From Isoptericola luteus (lineage in GTDB: Bacteria > Actinomycetota > Actinomycetes > Actinomycetales > Cellulomonadaceae), in contig NZ_JAIXCQ010000012.1 in assembly GCF_020297055.1 (NCBI RefSeq), positions 57,101-121,100 on the forward strand: 64,000 bases of DNA, given 5' to 3'. The first letter of the stretch is position 1, and each line of letters begins with the position of its first letter. A program made the translations under genes and the position numbers. Positions 41,492-49,993 of the stretch are shown piece after piece. A model generated the notes under the pieces. The model did no database searches. It was not told where the DNA came from and was given only the letters and a program-made list of their open reading frames with translations.

Positions 41492-42715
41492 GTGACGACA
41501 GGGCCGAACCGACCACACGCCGACCAGAGCCACGTGACGTGGCGCACCGGGACGGTCACCGACCGCCGCGCGAGCTGGGCCGGCGCCCGCGAGCTCACCC
41601 TGCGCCTCGACGTCCCCCTGCCCGGCGGCGACGACGGCGCCACCGGCCGCACCGACGTCCGCGGGCTCGCGTACACCGCGCTCGTCGGCGACCCCGGCGT
41701 CGGCGACCGCCTGCTGCTCAACGTGTCCGCCCTCGCCCGCGGGCTCGGCACCGGCGGCTATGCGCTCGTCGTCGGCCCCGCCGGCGACTCCGCCCCGCCC
41801 CCGGACCCCGCCCCCGGGCCCGGGCACCTCGTCAAGGCCCGCTACACCCCCCTGCAGGCCATGGTCCTCGGCGTCGACGAGCAGGAGTCCGAGCACCACG
41901 CCACCCTGCGCGACGCCGACGACCTCGGCGGCCTGCCCGTCGTGGTCGCCGACCTCCACTCCGCGCTGCCCGCCGTCGTCGCCGGCGCCCGCCACGGGGC
42001 CGAGCGCGCCGGCCGGCCCACACCGCGCGTCGCCTACGTCATGACCGACGGCGGCGCCCTGCCCGCCGCCTTCTCCCGCACCATCGCCACCCTGCGCGAG
42101 GCAGGCTGGCTCGCCGCCACCGTCACCGTCGGGCAGGCGTTCGGAGGCGACCTCGAGGCCGTCACCGTGCACACCGGGCTCCTCGCCGCCCGGCACGTCG
42201 CCCACGCCGACCTCGTCGTCGTCGCCCAGGGGCCCGGCAACCTCGGCACCGGCACCCGGTGGGGGTTCTCCGGCGTCGCCGCCGGGGAGGCCGTCAACGC
42301 CGCCGCGGTCCTGCGGGGGCGCGCCGTCGCCTCCCTGCGCGTGTCCGGCGCCGACGCCCGCGAGCGGCACCTCGGCGTCTCCCACCACAGCCTCACCGCC
42401 TACGGCCGGGTGGCGCTCGCGGCCGCCGACGTCCCCGTGCCCGCCCCCACGCCCCCGGTCGAGGCCCTGCCCGGGTGGGGGGCCGACCTCACCGCCCGCG
42501 TGCACGCCCAGTCCGCCGCCCTGGCCGACGTCCCCGCCGGGCACCGCCTCCTCGACGTCCCCGCCGGCACCGGCCTGCTCGACGCCCTGCGCGCCAGCCC
42601 CGCCCGCCTGTCCACCATGGGCCGCGGGCTCGACGCCGACCCGGCCGCGTTCGTCGCGGCCGCCGTCGCCGGCCTGCACGCCGAGGCCCTCGTCGCCGCA
42701 CCGGGCAGCCGGTAG
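41492..42715 (+). CDS. DUF3866 family protein
   Basis: About 407 residues from GTG 41492, seven bases after TAGCCT. Soluble; conserved stretches RYTPLQAMVLGVDEQES, VAYVMTDGGALP and VSHHSLTAYG fit DUF3866, a family frequently encoded beside pafBC or the proteasome region in actinobacteria. Function unknown. Divergent from pafB with only 34 bp between them, so the two promoters overlap and may be regulated together. Confidence 0.82.
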   Translation: MTTGPNRPHADQSHVTWRTGTVTDRRASWAGARELTLRLDVPLPGGDDGATGRTDVRGLAYTALVGDPGVGDRLLLNVSALARGLGTGGYALVVGPAGDSAPPPDPAPGPGHLVKARYTPLQAMVLGVDEQESEHHATLRDADDLGGLPVVVADLHSALPAVVAGARHGAERAGRPTPRVAYVMTDGGALPAAFSRTIATLREAGWLAATVTVGQAFGGDLEAVTVHTGLLAARHVAHADLVVVAQGPGNLGTGTRWGFSGVAAGEAVNAAAVLRGRAVASLRVSGADARERHLGVSHHSLTAYGRVALAAADVPVPAPTPPVEALPGWGADLTARVHAQSAALADVPAGHRLLDVPAGTGLLDALRASPARLSTMGRGLDADPAAFVAAAVAGLHAEALVAAPGSR

Positions 42716-42724
42716 CGTTCCCCC

Positions 42725-43507
42725 ATGCCAGAGCGGACCCCGCGGCCCCGCACCGGACGCGACCCCGCGCCCCTGCTCGGGTACGTCCTGCTCGCGCTGG
42801 TCGTCATCGGTGCCGCGGCCGCCACCCCGTGGCGCGTGGCGCTCCCCGCCCTCGTCCTGCCCCAAGAGCTCCCCGACCCGGTGCGGCTCTCCGCCGTCCC
42901 GGAGCTCGGCCCCCGGCAGGAGCCGCAGGACTCCGAGGCGCTCACCGTCATCGTCGTCGTGCTCGCCCTGCTCGGCGCGCTCCTGATCCTCACCCTCCTG
43001 TACCTCCTGGCCCGGCGGGCGCTCGCGGAGCTGCGCGACACCCCCGAGGACGACGACGACATCCCGGACGCCGTCACACCCGGCGCCGTCGCGCCCGCCC
43101 TCGCCGTGCCCGAGCTGCAGGACGCCGTGCAGCTCGCCCTCGCCCGCGTGGACGCGGCGGCCACCCCCCACGACGCCGTCGTCGCCGCATGGGTCGCCCT
43201 CGAGGACGCGGCCGCCGAGCACGGGCACCGGCGCGCCCCCGCGCAGACCCCCACCGAGTTCACCGGCGAGCTGCTCGCCGCCACGCCCGCACCCCCCGAC
43301 GCGGTGAGCACCCTGCGACGCCTCTACTCCGAGGCCCGCTTCACCGACCGCCCCGTCGACGCCGGCCAGGTGGACGGCGCTCGCGGCGCCCTGCGGCGCA
43401 TCGCCCGTGTCCTCGCCGACGGCTCCCACGCCGCGACCTCGGACGCGACCCCTGGCGTCGACGACACGGGCTCCGGCGACCGCCCCGGCCTGAGGGACGC
43501 TCCGTGA
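42725..43507 (+). CDS. DUF4129 membrane protein of a MoxR/DUF58 operon
   Basis: 260 residues, two membrane segments (about 18-38 and 78-98) and a C-terminal DUF4129 domain (AVQLALARVDAAATPHDAVV, RRAPAQTPTEFTGELL). Found with MoxR ATPases, DUF58 and transglutaminase-like proteins; role unclear. TAGCGT (42713-42718) lies six bases before ATG 42725 and includes the TAG stop of the preceding gene. Confidence 0.85.
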   Translation: MPERTPRPRTGRDPAPLLGYVLLALVVIGAAAATPWRVALPALVLPQELPDPVRLSAVPELGPRQEPQDSEALTVIVVVLALLGALLILTLLYLLARRALAELRDTPEDDDDIPDAVTPGAVAPALAVPELQDAVQLALARVDAAATPHDAVVAAWVALEDAAAEHGHRRAPAQTPTEFTGELLAATPAPPDAVSTLRRLYSEARFTDRPVDAGQVDGARGALRRIARVLADGSHAATSDATPGVDDTGSGDRPGLRDAP

Positions 43508-44010
43508 GCCGGCGCCGCAGCGTCCTCCTGACCGCCGCGACGGCGCTCGTGGCCGGGATCGCGCTCGCCGCCCTCGGCGTGCTCGACCCCCTGCACGCGG
43601 CCCTGCTCGTCGTCGTCGTGGCGACCGTCACCGCCGTGTGGCGCACCCTCGACGAGGGCACCGACCCGGCGTTCCCGCCCGTCCCCGAGGACCGCCGCGA
43701 CGGCGCCCGCAACGACGTCAGCGAGCTCGGCTGGGCCACCTTCACACGCGACGGTGCCGTGGGGAACCGCATGCGGGAGCGCCTACGGGCGCTGGCCGCC
43801 GCCCGCCTCGCCGAACGGGGCGTCGACCTCGACGACCCTGGCCACCACGACGCGGCAGCACGCCTCCTGGGATCCGACGTCGTCGACGGCCTGACCTCCA
43901 GGCAGCCCGCCGGCCGCGCCGAGGTGCACCGTTGGATCGACGCGATCGACCTGCTCGTGCCGACCCCTCCAGACGCCACCCCGCCCGCCCACGAAAGGCG
44001 CCACGCATGA
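43504..44010 (+). CDS. Membrane protein of a MoxR/DUF58 operon
   Basis: 168 residues from a GTG overlapping the previous stop. Two hydrophobic segments near the N-terminus (about 8-26 and 30-46), then a soluble acidic/basic region. No family recognised; the operon context (overlap with moxR as well) suggests it works with the ATPase. Confidence 0.75.
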   Translation: MSRRRSVLLTAATALVAGIALAALGVLDPLHAALLVVVVATVTAVWRTLDEGTDPAFPPVPEDRRDGARNDVSELGWATFTRDGAVGNRMRERLRALAAARLAERGVDLDDPGHHDAAARLLGSDVVDGLTSRQPAGRAEVHRWIDAIDLLVPTPPDATPPAHERRHA

Positions 44011-45011
44011 CGACCGACACCACCGCGCACGCCCCCGTCCCGCCGCTGCCCGTCGCCGAGGTCGCCGACCTGGGCTCGCGGGTGCTGGACGCCGTGGGGA
44101 CCGCCGTCGTCGGGATGCGCGACACGCTCGAGCTCGCGCTGGCCGCCGTGCTGGCCGGCGGGCACGTGCTCTTCGAGGACGTGCCCGGTCTCGGCAAGAC
44201 GCTCGCCGCCCGATCCCTGGCCGGGGCGCTCGGGCTGGACTTCGCCCGCCTGCAGTGCACGCCCGACCTGCTGCCCGGTGACATCACCGGCTCCACCGTG
44301 TTCGACCCCGCGAGCCGCGAGCTGGTGTTCCGCCCCGGGCCCGTGTTCACCGGCCTGTTCCTCGCGGACGAGATCAACCGGACGCCACCCAAGACGCAGT
44401 CCGCGCTGCTCGAGGCGATGGCGGAGCGGCAGGTCTCCGTCGACGGCGTGAGCCACCCGCTGCCGGTCCCGTTCCACGTCATGGCCACGTCCAACCCCGT
44501 CGAGTACGAGGGCACCTACCCGCTGCCGGAGGCCCAGCTCGACCGCTTCATGGTCCGCCTCGCCGTCGGCTACCCCGCCCGGGACGACGAGCGGCAGGTG
44601 CTGCTGCGACGGGTCGTGCGTCGTCAGGAGGCCGCCGTGGTGGACCCCGTCGTCGACGTCCCCACGGTGCGCGCGATGCAGGCGGGCGTCGAAGCGACCG
44701 AGTGCGACCCCGACGTCGCCGGGTACTGCGTCGACCTGGCCGCCGCCACCCGGCGGCACTCCGCGCTGGAGGTCGGCGCCAGCCCCCGCGGCTCGCAGAA
44801 CCTGCTCCTCATGGCGCGCGCGGTGGCCGTGCTCTCCGGCCGGGACTTCGTGCTCCCGGAGGACGTCAAGCGCGTCGCGGTCCCCGTGCTGGCTCACCGC
44901 CTCACCCTCACCCCGACCGCCTGGGCCGGCGCGGTACGGGCCGAGGACCTGGTGCTCGAGCTGCTCGCCGCCGTGCCCGGCCCCGCCACCGTCGCGGGGA
45001 CCGCCGGATGA
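44007..45011 (+). CDS. MoxR-family AAA+ ATPase
   Basis: 334 residues. Walker A GLGKT (61-65), the MoxR insert, Walker B-type LFLADEINRTPPKTQSALLE, sensor FHVMATSNPVEYEGTYPLPE, and the C-terminal lid. Acts as a chaperone-like ATPase on a von Willebrand/DUF58 partner. Overlaps neighbours by ATGA. Confidence 0.93.
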   Translation: MTTDTTAHAPVPPLPVAEVADLGSRVLDAVGTAVVGMRDTLELALAAVLAGGHVLFEDVPGLGKTLAARSLAGALGLDFARLQCTPDLLPGDITGSTVFDPASRELVFRPGPVFTGLFLADEINRTPPKTQSALLEAMAERQVSVDGVSHPLPVPFHVMATSNPVEYEGTYPLPEAQLDRFMVRLAVGYPARDDERQVLLRRVVRRQEAAVVDPVVDVPTVRAMQAGVEATECDPDVAGYCVDLAAATRRHSALEVGASPRGSQNLLLMARAVAVLSGRDFVLPEDVKRVAVPVLAHRLTLTPTAWAGAVRAEDLVLELLAAVPGPATVAGTAG

Positions 45012-46345
45012 CGACCCACGACGCCGCGGCCGTCTGGGACCGGAGCAGCCACACGGCCGCGGGCATCGCAGCCGGCGTGCTCGTCCTGGGCCTCGGGCTG
45101 CTCGTGGGACGTGCCGACGTCGCGATCATGGCCGTCCCGCTCCTGCTGTCCGCGGGATGGGCCGGCATGCCCGGAGCCTGGCGCGCCAGGCCGCCCGAGG
45201 GCACCGTGCACGTCAGCGCCGAGTCGGACGACCGACCGCGCGAGCCCGGACGGCTCGCCGGCGTCGTGCACCTCGACCCGCCGCCCGGCACCGAGCTGGT
45301 CCAGGTGCGGGTCACCGGCCCCGGACACCGCCCGGTCGTCGCCGTCGTCGCCGGGGAGCCGCGCACGCTCGAGGTATGCCTGCGCACCGTGCGGACCGGG
45401 CCCCAGCGCACGTTCCGCATCCACGCCCTCGGCGCCGGCGCGGGCGGCACCACCGTGCCCCACGCACCCGTCACCGCGACCGCCCCCGACCGCGTCGTCC
45501 TCCCGGCACCGCTACGGCTCGGCCAGGTGCCGCTGCCGTCGCGGCTGCGCGGGCTCACGGGCCCGCACACCGCCCGCAGGCTCGGCGACGGTGACGAGCT
45601 GCGCGACATCCACCCGTTCACCCCCGGCGACCGGCTCCGGCGCGTGGACTGGCGCACGACCGCCCGCCGCTCCCCCGAGCTCGAGACGCTGTACGTGCGG
45701 CGCACCTACGCCACCGCCGAGGCGACCGCCGTCCTCGTCCTGGACTCCCGCGACGACGTCGGGCCCGACCTGCGCACCTGGCGGGGCTCGGGCACCCAGC
45801 GGGTCGACGAGCCGACGTCCCTGGACCTCGCCCGCAACGCCGCGGCCTCCGTCGCCGCGGCCCTCGTGGCGGGGGGCGACCGGGTGGGGCTGGAAGACCT
45901 GGGGCGCTCGCGGCGACCGGTGCCGGCGGCGGCCGGGCGCCGCCAGCTGCGGCGCGTCCTGCACGGCCTCGCGCTCAGCCGTGCGATCGGCACCCCCGCT
46001 CGGCGGCTGCGCCCGCCACAGGTGCCGGCGGACGCGATCGTCTACCTCTTCACCACCGCCCTCGACGACGAGTCGCTCGGTCTCGTCCGTGCCTGGCGTG
46101 CCGGCGGCCACCCGGTCGTCGTGGTGGACACGCTGCCCGACGTGCGCGCGGTGGCGGAGGAGCACATGCGCCTGGCCTGGCGGGTCACACGGCTCGAGCG
46201 CGAGGACCGGCTGCGGCACATGGGCGCCGAGGGGGTCCCGGTGGTGCGCTGGGCCGGGACGGCGCGCGACGAGGCGCCGGTGCGCCTCGAGACGCTGGTG
46301 CGCGCCGCGCAGCGGCACGGTGGCATGACGGCGGCGGCCCGATGA
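45008..46345 (+). CDS. DUF58 domain protein
   Basis: 445 residues. Two N-terminal membrane segments (about 18-48) and a DUF58/vWA-like domain with the invariant LGDGDELRDIHPFTPGDRLRRVDW. Usually paired with MoxR and thought to be its effector, sometimes in stress or cell-wall function. Overlaps moxR by ATGA. Confidence 0.9.
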   Translation: MTTHDAAAVWDRSSHTAAGIAAGVLVLGLGLLVGRADVAIMAVPLLLSAGWAGMPGAWRARPPEGTVHVSAESDDRPREPGRLAGVVHLDPPPGTELVQVRVTGPGHRPVVAVVAGEPRTLEVCLRTVRTGPQRTFRIHALGAGAGGTTVPHAPVTATAPDRVVLPAPLRLGQVPLPSRLRGLTGPHTARRLGDGDELRDIHPFTPGDRLRRVDWRTTARRSPELETLYVRRTYATAEATAVLVLDSRDDVGPDLRTWRGSGTQRVDEPTSLDLARNAAASVAAALVAGGDRVGLEDLGRSRRPVPAAAGRRQLRRVLHGLALSRAIGTPARRLRPPQVPADAIVYLFTTALDDESLGLVRAWRAGGHPVVVVDTLPDVRAVAEEHMRLAWRVTRLEREDRLRHMGAEGVPVVRWAGTARDEAPVRLETLVRAAQRHGGMTAAAR

Positions 46346-46920
46346 CCTCCGTCGCCGGCGCCGTCCGGAGACGGCTGCACCGCCTACGGCTCGACCGTCG
46401 CCCGCTGCCGCTCGTCGAGGTGACGGTGGGCCCCTGGGTCCCGGGCTGGGTGTTCCGGCTGGCCGCCTGCGTGGCCGTCGGGGCGCTGGTGCTCCTGGCG
46501 GCGGGCCGCACGGGGCTCCTGCCGACGATCGCCGTCGGTGCCGCGCTCCTGCTGGCGGCGTGGGCCGCCGCGCGACCGGGACCAGGACCGGCCCATGTCG
46601 CGGTGGTCGCGTCCGCCGTCATCCTGCTCGGGACCGGCACGACACCGTTCGACGCGGCCGTGCTGTGGCTTGCTCCGCTGGGGTATGTCGCCGTACGGCT
46701 CGGCTGGTGGGCCTCCTGGCTCGGCCCGCTGGCCCGCGTCGAGGTGGCGGCCCTGGGCCGGGCCGCGGCACGCGACGCCGTCGTCGTGCTCGCCACCTTC
46801 CCCGTGGCGCTCGCGGCCTGGGTCGTCGCGGGGCGGCCCGTCGCCGCACTGGTCGTCCTCGGGTTCGTGGCGCTGGCTGCGTTCGCGTGGATCATCGCCC
46901 GGCGGCACGATGGCCGGTGA
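46342..46920 (+). CDS. Polytopic membrane protein closing the MoxR operon
   Basis: 192 residues, about five membrane segments (roughly residues 40-60, 62-82, 85-110, 115-135, 150-185). No conserved domain recognised. ATGA overlap with DUF58 suggests the same complex. Confidence 0.75.
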   Translation: MTSVAGAVRRRLHRLRLDRRPLPLVEVTVGPWVPGWVFRLAACVAVGALVLLAAGRTGLLPTIAVGAALLLAAWAAARPGPGPAHVAVVASAVILLGTGTTPFDAAVLWLAPLGYVAVRLGWWASWLGPLARVEVAALGRAAARDAVVVLATFPVALAAWVVAGRPVAALVVLGFVALAAFAWIIARRHDGR

Positions 46921-46951
46921 CGACACCACCGCACCGAGGACGGAGAACCTC

Positions 46952-47533
46952 ATGGCAGACCGCAAGAAACTTCCCCGCTACACGGTGCCCTCGCTCACCC
47001 GCGAGGCCGGCGACAAGCTCGCGACGATCCTCCAGGAGCGCCTCAACTCCCTGACGGACCTGCACCTGACCCTCAAGCACGTGCACTGGAACGTCGTGGG
47101 ACCGCACTTCATCGCCGTCCACGAGATGATCGACCCCCAGGTCGACGCGGTCCGGGCGATGACCGACGCGCTCGCCGAGCGCATCGCGACGCTCGGCGGA
47201 GAGCCGGTCGGGACCCCGGGCGCGCTCGTGAAGGCGCGCGCGTGGGAGGACTACAGCCTCGGGCGCGCCACCGCGATCGAGCACCTGGGCGCGCTCGACG
47301 AGGTGTACGAGGGCGTCATCACCGCGCACCGCAAGGCCGCGAAGGACACCGAGGAGCTCGACGACGTCACCAACGACATGCTCATCGGGCACCTGCACGA
47401 GCTCGAGCTGTTCCACTGGTTCGTGCGCGCGCACCTCGAGAGCGCCGGCGGCGACCTGTCGACCGCCGGGGCGCGGACCGAGGTCGGCGCCGCGCGCAAG
47501 GCCCGCAGCGCGGAGGCGAAGGACGCCGGCTGA
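46952..47533 (+). CDS. dps: Dps/ferritin-like DNA-binding protein
   Basis: 193 residues. Ferroxidase ligands of the Dps dodecamer are in VHWNVVGPHFIAVHEMIDPQVD. The N-terminus is Lys/Arg-containing; the C-terminal tail is Ala/Arg/Lys-rich and probably DNA-binding. Stores iron and protects DNA from oxidative damage. GGAG lies before ATG 46952. A strong terminator follows. Confidence 0.95.
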   Translation: MADRKKLPRYTVPSLTREAGDKLATILQERLNSLTDLHLTLKHVHWNVVGPHFIAVHEMIDPQVDAVRAMTDALAERIATLGGEPVGTPGALVKARAWEDYSLGRATAIEHLGALDEVYEGVITAHRKAAKDTEELDDVTNDMLIGHLHELELFHWFVRAHLESAGGDLSTAGARTEVGAARKARSAEAKDAG

Positions 47534-47569
47534 CCCGCACGCGACCGGTCGCACCCGACGGAAGACGCA

Positions 47570-47607
47570 GGAGGGGCACAGCACGTTCCGGCGTGCTGTG
47601 CCCCTCC
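47570..47607 (+). terminator. Terminator after dps
   Basis: 16-bp perfect stem (arms 47570-47585 and 47592-47607) and a TTCCGG loop, 36 bp after the dps stop. It ends 14 bp before the next start codon, so it insulates the GNAT gene, and its right arm is adjacent to that gene's -10-like hexamer. Confidence 0.85.
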
Positions 47608-47621
47608 GGCATGATGGCCCC

Positions 47622-48305
47622 GTGATCCGCACCTACCGTCCTTCCGACCGCGCCGCCGTCGCCGAGGTCTGCGTCCGTACCGCCGCCGGCGGCACCGACG
47701 CCCGTGGCGTCTACTCCGACGACCGGCTCATGCCCGAGGTCTTCGCCCTGCCGTACGTCGAGTACGCGCCCGACCTGGCGTTCGTCGTCGTGCACCCTCT
47801 CGACGAGACGGAGACCGCTCGCCGCGACCCGGCCGACGAGGTGCTGCACGTCGAGGACGGCGTCCTGGTCGGCTACGTCCTCGGTGTGGCCGACACGCGC
47901 GCCTTCGTCGACTGGTGGCAGGAGTCCTGGGGGCCGGGCTTCGACGCCCGGCACCCTGCTCCTGGTATCTCGCCGACCGGTGCCGAACCCGGCTTCACGG
48001 AGGAGTCGCTCCTGCGTTGCGGGTCCGACGCCACGCGCATGGTGACGGGGATCAGCGCCGCCGAGCTCGACGCCTACCCCGCCCACCTGCACATCGACCT
48101 GCTGCCCCAGGCGCAGGGCCAGGGCCTCGGCCGCACGCTCATGGACACCCTGCGGGCAGCGCTGGCCGACCAGGGCGTCCCCGGCGTCCACCTGGGCATG
48201 GATCCCACCAACACCGGCGCCCGGGCGTTCTACGACAGGTACGGGTTCGTCGAGCTGCCGTCCCACACCGCGACCGCGCCGCTGCTCGGGATCACGACCG
48301 CCTGA
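47622..48305 (+). CDS. GNAT-family N-acetyltransferase
   Basis: 227 residues. Acetyl-CoA motif LPQAQGQGLGRTLMDTL with the following LGMDPTNTGARAFYDRYGF, and the N-terminal VIRTYRPSDRAAVAEVC. Resembles O-GlcNAcase-associated acetyltransferases. GTG 47622 follows CATGAT (47610-47615) by six bases. Substrate unknown. Confidence 0.88.
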   Translation: MIRTYRPSDRAAVAEVCVRTAAGGTDARGVYSDDRLMPEVFALPYVEYAPDLAFVVVHPLDETETARRDPADEVLHVEDGVLVGYVLGVADTRAFVDWWQESWGPGFDARHPAPGISPTGAEPGFTEESLLRCGSDATRMVTGISAAELDAYPAHLHIDLLPQAQGQGLGRTLMDTLRAALADQGVPGVHLGMDPTNTGARAFYDRYGFVELPSHTATAPLLGITTA

Positions 48306-48329
48306 CCGTCGGCGCCCCGCTGCGCCGCC

Positions 48330-48367
48330 CCCGAGGGCCGCCGTCCTACCGGGCAGCGGCCCTCGGG
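48330..48367 (+). terminator. Terminator after the GNAT gene
   Basis: CCCGAGGGCCGC (48330-48341) and GCGGCCCTCGGG (48356-48367), perfect 12-bp arms with a 14-nt loop, followed by a short T-run, 25 bp after the stop. Confidence 0.75.
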
Positions 48368-48456
48368 CGTTTCCTCGTGCTCCGATCGCCCGCGGGTCTC
48401 CCGCCCGTCAGGGCGGGATGGGTCAGGTGCTTTCGGAGGTCACCGGGGTGTTCTGA

Positions 48457-48469
48457 CGCTTGGCACACT
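48457..48469 (+). repeat. Direct repeat, copy 1 (flanking recombinase-like gene)
   Basis: CGCTTGGCACACT followed by an AT-rich tail. The same 13 bases occur at 49217-49229, followed by TTTTT. This copy is also the left arm of an inverted repeat: GGCACAC (48462-48468) and GTGTGCC (48488-48494). Confidence 0.75.
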
Positions 48470-48507
48470 ATTTTCTACGAGAAGCGGGTGTGCCTGGTGC
48501 CTGCCCG

Positions 48508-49203
48508 TCAGACGGCTGACGGCGCCACCGCTCGGCCCGGGTCGTGCGTGCCCGCCTCCACCCAGGCGCGGCGCACCTGCTCGAACCTGGTCGGCAACGG
48601 CGCGCGCACCGCCCCGTACCGCGCGTTCGTCCGGTGCACGAACCTGCGCCAGGACAGCACCAGCCCCTGCCGGGTGATGGGCAGGCCGCTCGAGACCGTC
48701 GTGCCGTTGTCGTGCGTGTGGTGCACCGTCAGCAGCAGGGCCCGCGGCACGGAGCCCTCCAGCTCCGCGGCCAGCTCGAGCCGCACCACCATCCAGTGGC
48801 GCAGCAGGAGCACCACCTCCGGCGGCAGCCGGTGCTCGCGCAGCACGCGGTGCTTGCCGTGCCGCACCAGGGCTCTCCCCTCCCCCGGGTCACGACCCTC
48901 CGCGCGGGCACGTCGCGCGCCCGCCTCGGAGTCGGGGCCCAGGTCGAGGTCCTCCGCCCGCACGCGCAGGAGATCTCCGTACCGAGCGCCCGTCGCGCGT
49001 GTCAGGCCGGCGATCACGGCGAGCCGCACCACCTCCGGCTTCCCGTCCGGGCGCAGGGCCTCCACGGACAGCTCCCGCCACACCCACTCCGCCTCGTCGA
49101 GGGTGACCGGCGGGCGCGGGTAGCGGGCCGCGGGGCCGGCCTCTGCTGCAGCAGGCGCCGCGTCGCCGCCGGTGGGGGCGGTGGGGTCAGGGTCGGTGGC
49201 CAT
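48508..49203 (-). CDS. Truncated tyrosine-recombinase-like protein
   Basis: 231 residues from ATG 49203 (AGGATGG upstream; an in-frame ATG 49245 would read through the direct repeat). The middle reads like the start of an integrase catalytic domain: VTLDEAEWVWREL, GLTRATGARYGDLLRVRAEDL (conserved Arg region), VRHGKHRVLREHRLPPEV (Lys loop) and RFEQVRRAWVEAG (near the HxxR helix). There is no His-x-x-Arg, no final His/Trp and no Tyr nucleophile; the protein stops where that part should begin. So it is either a remnant or a DNA-binding derivative. Direct repeats flank it. Confidence 0.65.
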   Translation of the reverse strand: MATDPDPTAPTGGDAAPAAAEAGPAARYPRPPVTLDEAEWVWRELSVEALRPDGKPEVVRLAVIAGLTRATGARYGDLLRVRAEDLDLGPDSEAGARRARAEGRDPGEGRALVRHGKHRVLREHRLPPEVVLLLRHWMVVRLELAAELEGSVPRALLLTVHHTHDNGTTVSSGLPITRQGLVLSWRRFVHRTNARYGAVRAPLPTRFEQVRRAWVEAGTHDPGRAVAPSAV

Positions 49204-49216
49204 GGGTCCATCCTCG

Positions 49217-49229
49217 CGCTTGGCACACT
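49217..49229 (+). repeat. Direct repeat, copy 2 (upstream of recombinase-like gene)
   Basis: CGCTTGGCACACT with TTTTT following, exactly 760 bp after copy 1 in the same orientation. It lies in the leader/promoter of the recombinase-like gene and 50 bp from yigZ. Confidence 0.75.
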
Positions 49230-49280
49230 TTTTATTCGCCACCACGGACGGCGTGTCCCGTATCGTCGTAGGCTCGGCCG

Positions 49281-49979
49281 GTGCCCGACCCCTCTCCTGC
49301 CCCTGGACGCGACGTTCCCGAGCTGCCCGGCACCGTCGCGGCGCCCCTCGACCACGAGCTCGTGATCAAGAGGTCCCGGTTCATCGCCCACCTCTCCCCC
49401 GCGGGGAGCGTCGAGGAGGCGGAGTCCGTCGTGGCGCGCGTGCGCAAGGAGCTCTGGGACGCCCGCCACCACTGCGTCGCACTCGTGGTGGGCACGCACG
49501 CCGACGCCCAGCGATCCTCCGACGACGGCGAGCCGTCCGGGACCGCCGGCATCCCCATGCTCGAGGTGCTGCGCCACCGCCGCGTCACCGACGTCGTGGC
49601 GGTCGTCAGCCGCTACTTCGGCGGCGTCCTGCTCGGCGCCGGAGGGCTCGTCCGCGCGTACTCCGGGGCGGTGAGCGGCGTGCTCGACGAGGCCGCCACC
49701 CGAGGGCTCCTCCGCCGGCGGGCCGCCCTGCACGAGGTGACCGTCGCCGTCCCGCACGCCGACGCCGGCCGCATCGACCACCACCTGCGCTCCTGGGCCG
49801 CCACGCACGACGCCGTGCTCGAGGCCACCGCCTACGGCGCGGACGCCCGCCTCACCCTGCTCGTCCCGCCCGGCGAGATCGGCTCGCTGGGCGCCGACCT
49901 CGCCGAGGCCAGCGCGGGCGCCCTCACCCCGGTCGTCGGCGCGACCCGCGTCGTCGACCTCCCCGTCCCTCCCGTGTGA
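49281..49979 (+). CDS. yigZ: YigZ/IMPACT family protein (UPF0029)
   Basis: 232 residues. N-terminal UPF0029 domain with HHCVALVVG, DDGEPSGTAGIPMLEVL and RYFGGVLLGAGGLVRAY, and the C-terminal DUF1949 domain. Possibly linked to translation factor interaction; the biochemical activity is unsettled. GTG 49281 follows TAGGCT (49269-49274) by six bases. Confidence 0.93.
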   Translation: MPDPSPAPGRDVPELPGTVAAPLDHELVIKRSRFIAHLSPAGSVEEAESVVARVRKELWDARHHCVALVVGTHADAQRSSDDGEPSGTAGIPMLEVLRHRRVTDVVAVVSRYFGGVLLGAGGLVRAYSGAVSGVLDEAATRGLLRRRAALHEVTVAVPHADAGRIDHHLRSWAATHDAVLEATAYGADARLTLLVPPGEIGSLGADLAEASAGALTPVVGATRVVDLPVPPV

Positions 49980-49993
49980 GCGGACGGCGGCGG

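Noticed and set aside
48459..48475. Sigma-54-type promoter (TGGCAC element) at the direct repeats
   Set aside because: TTGGCAC resembles the -24 box, but no -12 GC element follows at the right distance in either copy, and actinobacteria generally lack sigma-54.
49204..49245. Upstream ATG 49245 for the recombinase-like gene
   Set aside because: It would translate the direct repeat into a lysine-rich leader; ATG 49203 has a better ribosome site and keeps the repeat non-coding.
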